Counted from the first letter of the stretch, positions 15,976 through 25,275 are shown. The stretch is 64,000 nt of DNA from Streptomyces sp. QL37 (GCF_002941025.1 NZ_PTJS01000001.1:3038001-3102000); one strand, 5' to 3'. Translations and numbers: made by a program. Notes: generated by a model from the sequence alone, not told the origin.

Positions 15976-17024
15976 ACAGGCCTCTCGAAGGGCGTACCGC
16001 CGTGCGCCCCACCATCAAGGCGGTGGCCGCCGCGGCGGGTGTGTCCACCGCCGCGGTCTCCCAGGCCGTCAACGGCACCGGCCGGATCTCGGAGGCCACC
16101 CGCCGCCGGGTCCTGGACGCGGCCACCGAACTGGGCTGGTCCCCCAGCGCCTCCGCGACGGCGCTGCGCAGGGCCCGTACCCGTACGATCGCGCTCGTCG
16201 TCCGGCGGCCCACCGATGTGCTGGGCTCCGACCCGCACTTCAGCGAGCTGATCACCGGTCTGGAGGGCGAGCTCGCGCCGCGCGGCTACGGTCTGCTGCT
16301 CCACCTGGTCGCCGACATGGCCCAGGAGAACGCGCTGTACGAACGGCTCGTCGCGGAGGGCCGCATAGACGGCGCGGTGCTGACCGACGCCCGCGCCGAC
16401 GACCCGCGCCCGGACCTGCTGCGCGGCCTCGGGCTGCCCGCCGTCCTGCTGGGCGCCCCCGACGCCGGATCGCCCGTGCCCCGGGTGGGGCTCGGGCAGC
16501 AGGGCGCGGGCGTGAAGGAGGCCGTGGCCCATCTGCTGGAGCTCGGCCACCGCCGCGTCGCCTACGTCGCGGGGCCGGCCGAACTGCTGCACACCCGGCT
16601 GCGGTTGCACGCCTTCGAGGAGGCCCTCGCCGAGGCGGAGCTGACGCCCGTCGCCGTGCGGCACAGCGACTTCACCGAGCAGGCCGCCGTCGACGTCACC
16701 GAGGAGCTGCTCGCCCTGCCCGCCCGGCCGACGGCCCTCGTGTTCCCGAACGACTCCATGGCCGTCTGCGGCATCGGCACGGCGCAGCGCGCCGGGCTCC
16801 GGGTGCCCGGCGACCTGTCGGTGGTCGGGTACGACAACCTCTCGCTCGGCCGCTGGGTCCACCCCCGGCTCACCACCGTCGACCAGCAGGTGCAGCGCGT
16901 CGGCGCGGCCGCCGCCCGCACGCTGCTCGCCGGGTGCGGGGAGGACGTACCTCCACCGGAGCTCGACGGCCGCCCCCGGCTGGTCGTACGGGAGTCGACC
17001 GGCCCGCTGACACCCCCGACCTGA
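15972..17024 (+). CDS. LacI family transcriptional regulator
   Basis: 350 aa from the GTG at 15972, which overlaps the permease stop. An internal GTG at 16002 with AAGGG upstream is an alternative start. The helix-turn-helix I-K-A-V-A-A-A-A-G-V-S-T-A-A-V-S-Q-A-V-N-G and hinge helix R-R-V-L-D-A-A-T-E-L-G-W are standard. The periplasmic-binding-like sensor follows, with G-A-V-L-T-D-A, L-L-G-A-P-D, A-L-V-F-P-N-D-S-M-A and V-V-G-Y-D-N-L. It is the fourth gene of the sugar operon and the likely ligand of the dyad at 12827-12843, giving feedback control by the imported sugar. Confidence 0.93.
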   Translation: MNRPLEGRTAVRPTIKAVAAAAGVSTAAVSQAVNGTGRISEATRRRVLDAATELGWSPSASATALRRARTRTIALVVRRPTDVLGSDPHFSELITGLEGELAPRGYGLLLHLVADMAQENALYERLVAEGRIDGAVLTDARADDPRPDLLRGLGLPAVLLGAPDAGSPVPRVGLGQQGAGVKEAVAHLLELGHRRVAYVAGPAELLHTRLRLHAFEEALAEAELTPVAVRHSDFTEQAAVDVTEELLALPARPTALVFPNDSMAVCGIGTAQRAGLRVPGDLSVVGYDNLSLGRWVHPRLTTVDQQVQRVGAAAARTLLAGCGEDVPPPELDGRPRLVVRESTGPLTPPT

Positions 17025-17076
17025 ACCGCCGCACCACCCCGGCACCCCCCGCACATCGAAGAGGACCAGAAACACC

Positions 17077-19011
17077 ATGCGACGCCACAGCGCCCAGCTC
17101 ACCCACGACCCCGCCGTCCTCCCGTGGCTCGGCGCCAACTTCTGGTCCCGCACCGGCGGTCCGCTGATGTGGCGGAACTACGAGCCGAAGACGGTCCGGG
17201 AGGAGCTGGCCGTGCTCCGGGAGCACGGTCTGAACATGACCCGGTCGTTCTTCTACTGGCCCGACTTCCACCCGGAGCCCGGACGGATCGACGAGGAACT
17301 CTGCGACCGCTTCCGGGACTTCCTGGACGCCCACCACGAGCAGGGGATGGGCACGGTCCCCACGTTCATCGTCGGCCACATGTCGGGCGAGAACTGGGAC
17401 CCGGCGTGGCGCGGTGACCGGGATCTGTACGAGGACGTGTGGCTCGTCGGCCGGCAGGCGTGGTTCGTCTCGCAGATGACCCGCCGCTTCAAGGACCACC
17501 CGGCGGTCACGGGCTGGCTGATCACCAACGAGATGCCGGGCTACGGCCGGATCTACCAGGTGGACCCGCCGTCGAGCGATGTCGTCACCGCCTGGGCGCA
17601 GTTCATGTGCGACGCCGTGCGCGCGGCGGGCGGGACCCAGCCGGTGTCGCTCGGCGACGGTGCCTGGGGCATCGAGGTGACGGGCCGCGACAACGGCTTC
17701 TCGCTGCGGGAGACCGCCGAGTACGTCGACTTCGTCGGGCCGCACGTCTACCGCTCCGACACCGACCGGCCGCGCCAGCACTACCGGGCAGCGTTCGAGT
17801 GCGAGCTCGCCTCCGTCACCGGTCAGCCGGTCGTCCTGGAGGAGTTCGGGCTCTCCACGGACACGGTCTCGGCCGCGAACGCCGGGATCTTCTACCGGCA
17901 GACGCTGCACAACTCGCTGCTGGGCGGGGCCACCGGCTGGATGGCCTGGAACAACACGGACTACGACGACCTGTGGGAGCAGTCGCCGTACGACCACCAC
18001 CCCTTCGAGATGCACTTCGGCATCACCGACGGCGCCGGTCGCCCGAAGGAGCCGCTGCGTGAACTGGCCGCCTTCGCGAAGGTGCTGGAGCAGGTCGACT
18101 TCCCGCGCTGCCGCCGCACCGACGCGGACGCGGCCCTCGTCGTGCCCGCCTTCCTGGAGCGCGGCTACCCGTACAGCCGGCCGGCCGACCGCCCGCTGAT
18201 CTTCACCTCGCTGCACCAGGGTTACGTGGCGGCGCGCGGCGCGGATCTGCCGGTGGCGTTCGCCCGCGAGGCGGACGGGCTGCCGGACGACGCCTCGCTG
18301 TACCTGCTGCCGTCCACCCGCCAGCTGACCACCCGCACCCGCCGCGAGCTGGAGCGCAGGGCGCGGGAAGGGGCCACGGTCTATCTGTCGTTCTGCTCGG
18401 GCGAGTACCCGACGACCCGGGGGCCGTGGTTCCACGACCTCGACGGCCTGTTCGGGGTGGAGCTCCAGCTCTCCTACGGGGTCGCCGAGCCGATCGAGGA
18501 CGACGTCCTGGAGATGACGTTCACCGAGGACTTCGGTTCGATAGCCGCCGGTGAGGTGCTGACCTTCCCGGTCGCGGGCAACGAGGACAGCCGCGCCTAT
18601 CTGCCGGTCGTCCCGGACGGCGCGCGGGTGGTCGCCACCGACGCCCACGGCCGCCCCGCGCTCCTGCGCTACGAGACGGGCGCGGGCCGCACCGTCCTGG
18701 CCACGTATCCGCTGGAGCACATGGCCGCCCGTACGGCCCGCGCCAACCCCGAGCAGACCCACCGGCTGTACGCGGCGCTCGCCGAACTCGCCGGTGCGGC
18801 GCGCCCGGTGACGGTCGACACCCCGTACGTCAGCGCCGACACGCTGGTCCGCGAGGACGGTGCGCGCTTCGTGTGGCTGGTGAGCCAGGCGGGCGAGGAG
18901 CTGACCGTACGCCCGTCTGCGGACGGGGAGCTGCGCGAGCTGGCCGGCGGGGACCCGGTACGGGACGTGACCCTCGCCCCGTACGGCGTGCACGTGCTCG
19001 AACTGCGCTGA
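17077..19011 (+). CDS. Glycoside hydrolase, GH5 (subfamily 18-like) with C-terminal GATase-like/trimerisation domain
   Basis: 644 aa, no signal peptide, hence cytoplasmic. The N-terminal (beta/alpha)8 barrel starts L-G-A-N-F-W-S-R-T-G-G-P and has the clan GH-A acid/base in I-T-N-E-M (Glu152) and the nucleophile in V-V-L-E-E-F-G (Glu255/256). Residues about 370-560 resemble the GH42-type trimerisation domain, with L-Y-L-L-P-S-T-R-Q-L and G-A-T-V-Y-L-S-F. The barrel closely resembles GH5_18 as I remember it; that subfamily includes bifidobacterial beta-mannosidases acting on the Man-beta-1,4-GlcNAc core of N-glycans. The intracellular location and the linked importer fit an enzyme acting on a short imported oligosaccharide. 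Substrate is inference. Confidence 0.8.
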   Translation: MRRHSAQLTHDPAVLPWLGANFWSRTGGPLMWRNYEPKTVREELAVLREHGLNMTRSFFYWPDFHPEPGRIDEELCDRFRDFLDAHHEQGMGTVPTFIVGHMSGENWDPAWRGDRDLYEDVWLVGRQAWFVSQMTRRFKDHPAVTGWLITNEMPGYGRIYQVDPPSSDVVTAWAQFMCDAVRAAGGTQPVSLGDGAWGIEVTGRDNGFSLRETAEYVDFVGPHVYRSDTDRPRQHYRAAFECELASVTGQPVVLEEFGLSTDTVSAANAGIFYRQTLHNSLLGGATGWMAWNNTDYDDLWEQSPYDHHPFEMHFGITDGAGRPKEPLRELAAFAKVLEQVDFPRCRRTDADAALVVPAFLERGYPYSRPADRPLIFTSLHQGYVAARGADLPVAFAREADGLPDDASLYLLPSTRQLTTRTRRELERRAREGATVYLSFCSGEYPTTRGPWFHDLDGLFGVELQLSYGVAEPIEDDVLEMTFTEDFGSIAAGEVLTFPVAGNEDSRAYLPVVPDGARVVATDAHGRPALLRYETGAGRTVLATYPLEHMAARTARANPEQTHRLYAALAELAGAARPVTVDTPYVSADTLVREDGARFVWLVSQAGEELTVRPSADGELRELAGGDPVRDVTLAPYGVHVLELR

Positions 19012-19049
19012 TCCCGCGCCCCGCCCCTACTCCCGAGGTGAGTCACCCC

Positions 19050-21386
19050 ATGTCCGAGCCACTGTTCCGCGACCCGGAGGCATCCGTCGCCGACCGGGTG
19101 CGCGATCTCCTGTCGCGGATGACGCTCACCGAGAAGGTGGGGCAGGTCAACCAGCGGATGTACGGCTGGGACGCGTACGAGCGCACCCCGTCCGGCCACC
19201 GGCTGACGGACGCGTTCCGTGCGGAGGTGGCGGACCACGACGGGATGGGCGCGTTGTACGGTCTCCAGCGCGCCGATCCCTGGTCGGGTGTGACGGCGGA
19301 GACGGGGATCGGAGCGGCGGACGGGGCGCGCGTCTCCGACGCCGTGCAGCGGCACGTCGTCGAGAACACCCGGCTCGGCATCCCGGTGCTGCTGGTCGAG
19401 GAGATGCCGCACGGCATCCAGGCGCTCGACGGGACCGTGCTGCCGGTGAACCTGGCGGTCGGCGCCACGTGGAATCCGGAGCTGTACGAGGAGGCGGCGG
19501 CCCTCGCCGCCGCCCAGCTCCGGGCCCGTGGCGGCCATGTGGCGCTGGTCTCCGCGCTCGATCTGGTGCGGGATCCGCGCTGGGGCCGTGCGGAGGAGTG
19601 CTTCGGGGAGGACCCGTATCTGGCGGCCCGGTTCACCGAGGCGCTGGTCCGGGGTGTGCAGGGGCCGGCCGGGGAGCGTATCGGGCCGGACCGCGCCGCC
19701 GTGGTCCTCAAGCACTTCGCCGGGCAGGGGGCCACGGTCGGCGGCCGCAACAGCGCGGCCACGGAGCTGGGCGCGCGGGAACTGCACGAGGTCCATCTCG
19801 TGGCGGCTCTCGCGGGCGTACGGGCCGGAGCCGCGGGCGTCATGGCGGCGTACAACGAGTTCGACGGCGTGCCGTGCGTGGCGAACCGCCACCTGCTGAC
19901 CGGGATCCTCCGGGAGCGGTGGGGCTTCGACGGCCTGGTGATGGCCGACGGGCTCGCGATCGACCGGCTGGTGCGGATGGCGGGTGACCCGGTGGCGGCC
20001 GGTGCGATGGCGCTGCGGGCCGGGACCGACCTGAGCCTGTGGGACGACTGCTACCCCCGGCTGGCCGAGGCGGTCCGGCGCGGGCTGGTCGACGAGGCCA
20101 CGCTCGACACGGCGGTCGGGCGCGTGCTGGCGCTGAAGTTCCGCCTCGGCCTCTTCGAGCGCCCGTACACCGGCACCCGGGTGACGGACCCCGCGCGCGT
20201 GGAGGAGGTGAGTGAGCGCATCGCCCGCGAGTCCGTGACCCTCCTCGGACACGACGGGGTGACGCTGCCGCTGGCCGGCCGCCGCATCGGGACCGTCGCG
20301 GTCATCGGGCCGAACGCCGACTCCGTGCCGCAGCAGATCGGCGACTACACCGCGCCGCAACGGCCCGGCACGGGCAGCAGCGTGCTCGCCGGCCTCCGGG
20401 GGGCGGTGCCCGCCGGCACGGACGTCACGTACGCCCGGGGCTGCGGCCTCGTCGGCGGCGACCGGTCGGGGCTGCCCGAGGCGGTGGCGCTCGCCGCGGA
20501 CGCCGATGTGGCGGTGCTGGTCCTCGGCGGATCGAGCGCGCGCGAGTCGGACACGCGTTTCGACGCGAACGGGGCGGCCGTCGTCGCCTCCGGGAACCCG
20601 GTGGAGATGACGTGCGGCGAGGGCGTCGACCTTGCCGAACTCGCGCTGCCCCAAGGTCAGTCGGCGCTGCTGGACGCGGTCGTCGCGACGGGCACCCCGG
20701 TGGTCGTGGTGCTGGTCCAGGGCCGTCCGCACGCCCTGCCCGACCTCACCGGCAGGGTGGCGGCGGTGCTGAGCGCCTGGTATCCGGGCCCGTGGGGCGG
20801 AAGGGCGATCGCGGACGTGCTGTCCGGCCGGTCGGAACCCCAGGGGCGGCTGCCGGTCTCGGTGCCTCGCTCGGCGGCCCAACTCCCCGTGTTCTACAAC
20901 GGGAAGGACCACGGCTACAGGGGTTACGTCGATCAGCCCGCCACGGCTCGGCACGCGTTCGGCCACGGGCTCTCCTACACGACGGTGGAGTACGGCACGC
21001 CCCGGCTGTCCTTGTCCTCCCTGGCGGTGGACCGGTTCGACGACGGGCGGGCACCGCTGAGCTGCACGGTCCGCGTCGCCAACACGGGCGCCCGGCCGGT
21101 GCGGGAGACCGTCCAGCTGTACGTGCGCCGGGTGCTCGGCGGGACGTCGTGGCCACGGGTACGCGAACTGCGGGGCTTCGTCCGGGTGGAGCTTGCGCCG
21201 GGGGCGAGCACCGAGGTCGTCTTCCCGGTGGACGCGGCGGTCCTCGCCTCGTACACGTGCACGGGCGAATGGGCCGTGGAACCGGGTGAGTTCACGATCG
21301 AGACGGGGCCGGCCTCACATCTCAGCCGGGGCTCCGGGCTCACGGTGACGGCGGCGCCCACCGTAGGGGGTACGGGGCGCCGGTGA
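19050..21386 (+). CDS. Glycoside hydrolase family 3 protein (beta-glycosidase)
   Basis: 778 aa. The start at 19050 (M-S-E-P-L-F-R-D-P) follows GAGGTGAG. The N-terminal barrel has D-P-R-W-G-R-A-E-E-C-F-G-E-D-P-Y and K-H-F-A-G-Q-G, with the nucleophile region V-M-A-D-G placing Asp300. The second alpha/beta domain includes V-A-V-L-V-L-G-G-S-S-A-R-E-S-D and G-E-G-V-D-L-A-E-L, where the acid/base Glu is expected. A C-terminal fibronectin-III-like domain (from about residue 680) carries V-A-N-T-G. The usual nucleophile context is S-D-W/Y/A, so A-D-G is slightly divergent. No signal peptide. Last gene of the LacI operon; it probably completes hydrolysis of the imported sugar. Confidence 0.88.
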   Translation: MSEPLFRDPEASVADRVRDLLSRMTLTEKVGQVNQRMYGWDAYERTPSGHRLTDAFRAEVADHDGMGALYGLQRADPWSGVTAETGIGAADGARVSDAVQRHVVENTRLGIPVLLVEEMPHGIQALDGTVLPVNLAVGATWNPELYEEAAALAAAQLRARGGHVALVSALDLVRDPRWGRAEECFGEDPYLAARFTEALVRGVQGPAGERIGPDRAAVVLKHFAGQGATVGGRNSAATELGARELHEVHLVAALAGVRAGAAGVMAAYNEFDGVPCVANRHLLTGILRERWGFDGLVMADGLAIDRLVRMAGDPVAAGAMALRAGTDLSLWDDCYPRLAEAVRRGLVDEATLDTAVGRVLALKFRLGLFERPYTGTRVTDPARVEEVSERIARESVTLLGHDGVTLPLAGRRIGTVAVIGPNADSVPQQIGDYTAPQRPGTGSSVLAGLRGAVPAGTDVTYARGCGLVGGDRSGLPEAVALAADADVAVLVLGGSSARESDTRFDANGAAVVASGNPVEMTCGEGVDLAELALPQGQSALLDAVVATGTPVVVVLVQGRPHALPDLTGRVAAVLSAWYPGPWGGRAIADVLSGRSEPQGRLPVSVPRSAAQLPVFYNGKDHGYRGYVDQPATARHAFGHGLSYTTVEYGTPRLSLSSLAVDRFDDGRAPLSCTVRVANTGARPVRETVQLYVRRVLGGTSWPRVRELRGFVRVELAPGASTEVVFPVDAAVLASYTCTGEWAVEPGEFTIETGPASHLSRGSGLTVTAAPTVGGTGRR

Positions 21387-21530
21387 GGCGGACGCGCCAC
21401 AGGGCCCGGCAGACCTCTCCACCCGGTCAGCGGACACGAGCGGCGCTCCTTCGTGCGGCCGGACCACCGCCGCTCCCGCGGCGGCGGCCGCTCGCCGTCG
21501 GTGCGGTGGGGGCGAGGAGGCGGGGAACGG

Positions 21531-22823
21531 TCACCAGCGCGGCACGGACGGGGCGACCCACCGCGGGTCGGTGACGCGCATCGCGGCCGCGTCGTCGCGG
21601 TCCTTGTACGTGCCGTCGTCGTCGAGCCACCGCTGGTGGAGGAACGCGAGCTTGTCGCGGTCGAGTTCGACTCCGAGTCCGGGTGCGTCGGAGACGGCGA
21701 CCTTCCCGCCCTCGAAGGTGAGCCGCTCCGTGAGGACGTCCTCGGACTGCCAGGGGTAGTGGGAGTCGCAGGCGTGGTGGAGGCCGGGGACGGTTGCGGC
21801 CACATGGGTCATGGCGGCGAGACTGATGCCGAGGTGGGTGTTGGAGTGCATGGAGACTCCGACGCCGAACGCGCGGCAGATGGCGGCGAGCTGCTGGGTG
21901 TTGCGCAGGCCGCCCCAGTAGTGGTGGTCGGAGAGGACGACCTGGACGGCGCCCTGGGTGAACGCCTCCTCGATCTCGTCGAACGTCGTCACGCACATGT
22001 TGGTGGCGAGCGGCACGCCGGACTTCGCGGCGACCTCGGCCATGGCGGGGACGCCGGTCGCCGGGTCCTCCAGGTACTCCAGGACGTCCCGGAGCGCCTC
22101 GGCCACCTTCAGGGAGGTCTCCACGGACCAGGCGCCGTTGGGGTCCAGCCGCAGCGGGTGGCCGGGGAAGGCTGCGGCGAGGGCCTTGACCGCGGCGATC
22201 TCCTCGGCCGGGGGGAAGACGCCGCCCTTGAGCTTGAAGGAGGTGAAGCCGTACCGCTCGGTGAAGGTGCGGGCCTGCTCGACGATTCCCGCGGGATCGA
22301 CGGCGGCACCCCACCCGTCCTCCTCGCCGGACCCCGCCGGGTGGGCGGCGTACTTGTAGAAGAGGTACGCGCTGTACTCGACGGCGTCGCGCACCTTGCC
22401 GCCCAGCAGCGCGTGCACGGGCAGGCCGAGCGCCTTGCCGAGGGCGTCGAGGCAGGCGACCTCGAAGGCGGAGACCACGGACAGGCGCAGTTTGTCGGCG
22501 GTCTGGACGCCGCGCAGCCCGCCGACGTCGGCCTGGCCGGTGACCCGGGCGGCGTCGACGGCGACCTCGTCGGCCGCGCCGAACAGGCCGTTGAGGTCGC
22601 TGGCCCGGTGGCCGATCAGCCGCTCGGCGAGGGGCCGGGCCAGCTCCAGGTACTTGGTGTCGCCGTAGGTCTCGCCGAGGCCGGTGGTCCCGTCGGCCGT
22701 GACCACCTCCACGATCAGGCGCGGGGTGTACGGCTGGTGGACGCCCGCGGTGTTCAGCAGCGGCGGGTCGGCGACCAGGATCGGGGTCAGCGTCACGTCC
22801 GTGATGGTGAGGTCGCGGGTCAC
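21531..22823 (-). CDS. gudD: Glucarate dehydratase (enolase superfamily)
   Basis: 430 aa, GTG start overlapping the kdgD stop by 4 nt. It converts D-glucarate to 5-dehydro-4-deoxyglucarate. Catalytic residues map well onto the family: K-x-K with Lys197/Lys199, metal ligands Asp227 (R-L-D-P-N-G), Glu252 (Y-L-E-D-P) and Asn275 (A-T-N-M-C-V-T), and the His330-Asp299 dyad (S-N-T-H-L-G-I-S and L-S-D-H-H-Y-W-G-G) that separates glucarate dehydratases from muconate-type members. It is the second gene of a two-gene operon. It converges on the GH3 gene and has no visible operon link to it. Confidence 0.9.
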   Translation of the reverse strand: MTRDLTITDVTLTPILVADPPLLNTAGVHQPYTPRLIVEVVTADGTTGLGETYGDTKYLELARPLAERLIGHRASDLNGLFGAADEVAVDAARVTGQADVGGLRGVQTADKLRLSVVSAFEVACLDALGKALGLPVHALLGGKVRDAVEYSAYLFYKYAAHPAGSGEEDGWGAAVDPAGIVEQARTFTERYGFTSFKLKGGVFPPAEEIAAVKALAAAFPGHPLRLDPNGAWSVETSLKVAEALRDVLEYLEDPATGVPAMAEVAAKSGVPLATNMCVTTFDEIEEAFTQGAVQVVLSDHHYWGGLRNTQQLAAICRAFGVGVSMHSNTHLGISLAAMTHVAATVPGLHHACDSHYPWQSEDVLTERLTFEGGKVAVSDAPGLGVELDRDKLAFLHQRWLDDDGTYKDRDDAAAMRVTDPRWVAPSVPRW

Positions 22824-23776
22824 AGGGACGCTCCTACGAGGTCGAGTCCGGTGGAGAGCAGGGCCCTGAGCTCGGCCAGGTCCGCGGCCGAGGGGTCGGT
22901 GAGCGGGGCGCGCACGGGTCCGACCGCCCGGCCGCGCAGCCGGGCGCCGGCCTTCACCAGCGACACGGCGTATCCGGGGACGCGGTCACGGAGGTCGACG
23001 AGGGGGACGTAGAAGTCGCGCAGCAGCTTGTCGACGGTGCCGTGGTCGCCGTCGCGCAGGGCGGCGAAGAAGGCGTTCGCGATCTCGGGGGCGAAGGCGT
23101 GGACGGCGGAGGAGTAGGCGGGGACGCCGACGGTGGCGTAGGCGCGGGCCTGGATCTCGGCGGTGGCGGCGCCGTTGAAGAACAGGAAGCCGTCGGGGGC
23201 GGCGAGGGTCAGGCGCTGGAGGCGGTCGAGGTCGCTGTGGCCGTCCTTGACGCCGATGACGCCCGGGATGCGGGCGATGCGGCGGAGCGAGTCGGCGGTG
23301 TAGGCGACCTGGCCGCGCTGGTAGGCGATGAGCGGGAGCCGGGTGCGGGCGGCGATGTGCTCGAGCTGGGCGACCAGGCCGTCCTGCGGGGCGGCGGTGA
23401 GGTAGTGCGGCAGGACGAGGAGCGCGTCGGCCCCGGCTTCCTCGGCGATGCGGGCGAACCGGGCGGCCTGCGCCCAGCCGTAGCCGGTGCCGGCGACGAC
23501 GGGGAGGCGGCCGGCCGCCTCCTCGACGGTGATCGTGACGGCCTGCCGGTACTCGTTCTCGTCCAGTGAGAAGAACTCGCCGGTGCCGCAGGCGGGGAAG
23601 ACGGCCCCGGGGGCGGTGGCGAGCTGTTCTGCCACGTAGTCGCGGTAGCCGTCAGGGTCGAGGGATCCGTCCTGGTGGAAGCTGGTCAGCGGGAAGGAGA
23701 GCACACCGTCCGCCATCCCGTTCCGCAGCCGTCGCGCCACGGCATCCGCGGCATCCGTGCCGGTGTCAAGACTCAT
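22820..23776 (-). CDS. kdgD: 5-dehydro-4-deoxyglucarate dehydratase
   Basis: 318 aa from the ATG at 23776, which has GGGGAGA upstream; an earlier in-frame ATG at 23800 lacks a ribosome binding site. A DapA/NAL-superfamily aldolase-type barrel is clear: F-P-A-C-G-T-G-E-F-F-S-L for the carboxylate loop, the tyrosine of A-Y-Q-R-G (Tyr152) and the Schiff-base lysine in I-G-V-K-D-G (Lys177). The enzyme decarboxylates and dehydrates the gudD product to 2,5-dioxopentanoate (alpha-ketoglutarate semialdehyde). The G-T-G-E-F-F-S-L-x-x-x-E-Y signature favours KDGDH over other DapA homologues. The dehydrogenase for the last step is not in the window. Confidence 0.9.
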   Translation of the reverse strand: MSLDTGTDAADAVARRLRNGMADGVLSFPLTSFHQDGSLDPDGYRDYVAEQLATAPGAVFPACGTGEFFSLDENEYRQAVTITVEEAAGRLPVVAGTGYGWAQAARFARIAEEAGADALLVLPHYLTAAPQDGLVAQLEHIAARTRLPLIAYQRGQVAYTADSLRRIARIPGVIGVKDGHSDLDRLQRLTLAAPDGFLFFNGAATAEIQARAYATVGVPAYSSAVHAFAPEIANAFFAALRDGDHGTVDKLLRDFYVPLVDLRDRVPGYAVSLVKAGARLRGRAVGPVRAPLTDPSAADLAELRALLSTGLDLVGASL

Positions 23777-23889
23777 GCCATCTCCCCATGTAGACATCAT
23801 CCATGTATGAGAATGGAGATTAGGGAGGTGAACCTCAGGGCGTCAATGGGTGCGCATCACCCTTCTCCGAGCCCCATTACGATCGGCGC

Positions 23890-24684
23890 ATGCCTGACAC
23901 AAGGGGAGAGGCGGGCGGCGTCCGCGAGGTGAAGTCCGCGGCACGCACGGTCGAGTTGCTGGAGGTTCTGGCGGCACGGGGCGACCGTCCGGCGCGGCTC
24001 CAGGAGCTGGCGGACGAACTGGAAGTGCCGCGCAGCTCGATGTACGCGCTCCTCCAGACGCTGATCTCACGCGGCTGGGTCCGCACGGACCTGACCGGCT
24101 CGCTGTACGGCATCGGCATCCACGCCCTGCTCACCGGCACCAGCTACCTGGATTCGGACCCACGGCTGAGGGCGGTGCGGCCGTATCTCGACGAGGCGTC
24201 CGAGGCGCTGGGCGAGACGATCCACATGGGCCGGCTGGACGGGCGCGACGTGGCCTACCTGGCGACCCGGGAGTCGCACGAGTACCTGCGGACGATCAGC
24301 CGCGTCGGACGGCGGCTGCCGGCGCACGTGGGCGCGCTGGGCAAGGCACTGCTGGCCGAACGGCCGGACGAGGAACTGCCCGAGGGGCCGTACGAGGCAC
24401 TGACGCCGAACACTCACACCGGCCGGGACACCCTGCTGGCCGACCTCGCGGAGATCCGGGCGCGCGGTCACGCGGTGGACCGGGAGGAGGGCGTGTCCGG
24501 ACTCGTCGGCTTCGGGTTCGCCCTGCGGTACGACAACCCGCCGCAGGACGCCGTCAGTTGCTCGGTTCCCGTGGCCCGCCTCACGCCGGAGCACGAGGAG
24601 CGGATCGTGACGGTGATGCGGGAGATCCGGTCGAAGATGGAAACGGCGGTTCCGACCGCCAGCGGCGCGGCTCACTGGCGCTGA
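23890..24684 (+). CDS. IclR family transcriptional regulator
   Basis: 264 aa. The winged helix at residues about 15-75 reads A-A-R-T-V-E-L-L-E-V-L-A-A-R-G and P-R-S-S-M-Y-A-L-L-Q-T-L. The IclR effector domain follows, with R-P-Y-L-D-E-A-S-E-A-L-G-E-T-I-H, L-P-A-H-V-G-A-L-G-K-A-L-L and S-G-L-V-G-F-G-F-A-L. It is transcribed away from kdgD-gudD with 113 nt between starts, so it most likely controls that operon in response to glucarate or a pathway intermediate. In the gap, CCATGTA occurs twice (about 23787 and 23801) and may be part of the operator. Confidence 0.9.
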   Translation: MPDTRGEAGGVREVKSAARTVELLEVLAARGDRPARLQELADELEVPRSSMYALLQTLISRGWVRTDLTGSLYGIGIHALLTGTSYLDSDPRLRAVRPYLDEASEALGETIHMGRLDGRDVAYLATRESHEYLRTISRVGRRLPAHVGALGKALLAERPDEELPEGPYEALTPNTHTGRDTLLADLAEIRARGHAVDREEGVSGLVGFGFALRYDNPPQDAVSCSVPVARLTPEHEERIVTVMREIRSKMETAVPTASGAAHWR

Positions 24685-24711
24685 CGGCCGCCGGCCCGGT
24701 GCCGTCCCGCG

Positions 24712-25275
24712 CTAGGGCCGCCCGGCGCGCAGGCCGTCCATGACGATGGCGAGCATGCGTTCGCCACGCTCCTGCCAGTCGGCCCCGTCGGCCTTCCACA
24801 GGAACGACACGAGCAGCAGGACCTCGCCGGCGGCCACGTCGGGGCGCAGCTCCCCCGCCTCCTTGCAGGCGCTCAGCAGCCGGTCCAGTGCGGCGATGAC
24901 CGGCGCGTAGTACTCGTTCCCCAGGTCGGCGCGGGTGGCGGCCTCGACGGCCAGGGACGCCCCGTGCTTGATCCGGCCGTAGGCGGCGAGGCGGCCGAAC
25001 CAGAGGCGGAGCGCGTCCAGCGGATCGTGCTCGGCGAGCAGGGCCGGGGCGGCGTCGACGAGGGCCTCGACGTCCTCCCGGTAGACGGCGACGAGCAGCG
25101 CCTCGCGGTTGGGGAAGTGCCGGTACATGGTGCCCTGGCCGATGCCGACGGCCTTCGCGATCGACTGGAGGGTCGCGTCGGGGGTCTCGGTGAACACGGT
25201 GCGCGCGGTGTCGATGATGCGCGCCCTGTTGTCCTGCGCGTCCGACCGCGTGGCGCGGCGGCGTGGCTCCGTCAT
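24712..25275 (-). CDS. TetR/AcrR family transcriptional regulator
   Basis: 187 aa from the ATG at 25275, with GAGGAAGAGG just upstream; another ATG lies five codons earlier. The DNA-binding domain has A-R-I-I-D-T-A-R-T-V-F-T-E-T-P-D-A-T-L-Q-S-I and the recognition region I-G-Q-G-T-M-Y-R-H-F-P-N-R-E-A-L-L. The C-terminal domain belongs to the group with F-L-W-K-A-D near the end, often linked to SDR or oxidoreductase targets. It is divergent from the SDR gene, with two strong palindromes between them, making the SDR its probable target. Confidence 0.9.
   Translation of the reverse strand: MTEPRRRATRSDAQDNRARIIDTARTVFTETPDATLQSIAKAVGIGQGTMYRHFPNREALLVAVYREDVEALVDAAPALLAEHDPLDALRLWFGRLAAYGRIKHGASLAVEAATRADLGNEYYAPVIAALDRLLSACKEAGELRPDVAAGEVLLLVSFLWKADGADWQERGERMLAIVMDGLRAGRP

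Noticed and set aside
16870..18993. 707-codon minus-strand frame opposite the GH5 gene
   Set aside because: Antisense of a gene with strong catalytic motifs; composition is that of a third-position shadow.
18669..20966. 765-codon minus-strand frame opposite the GH3 gene
   Set aside because: Same reason; dominated by Arg/Gly/Val/Pro with no recognisable domain.
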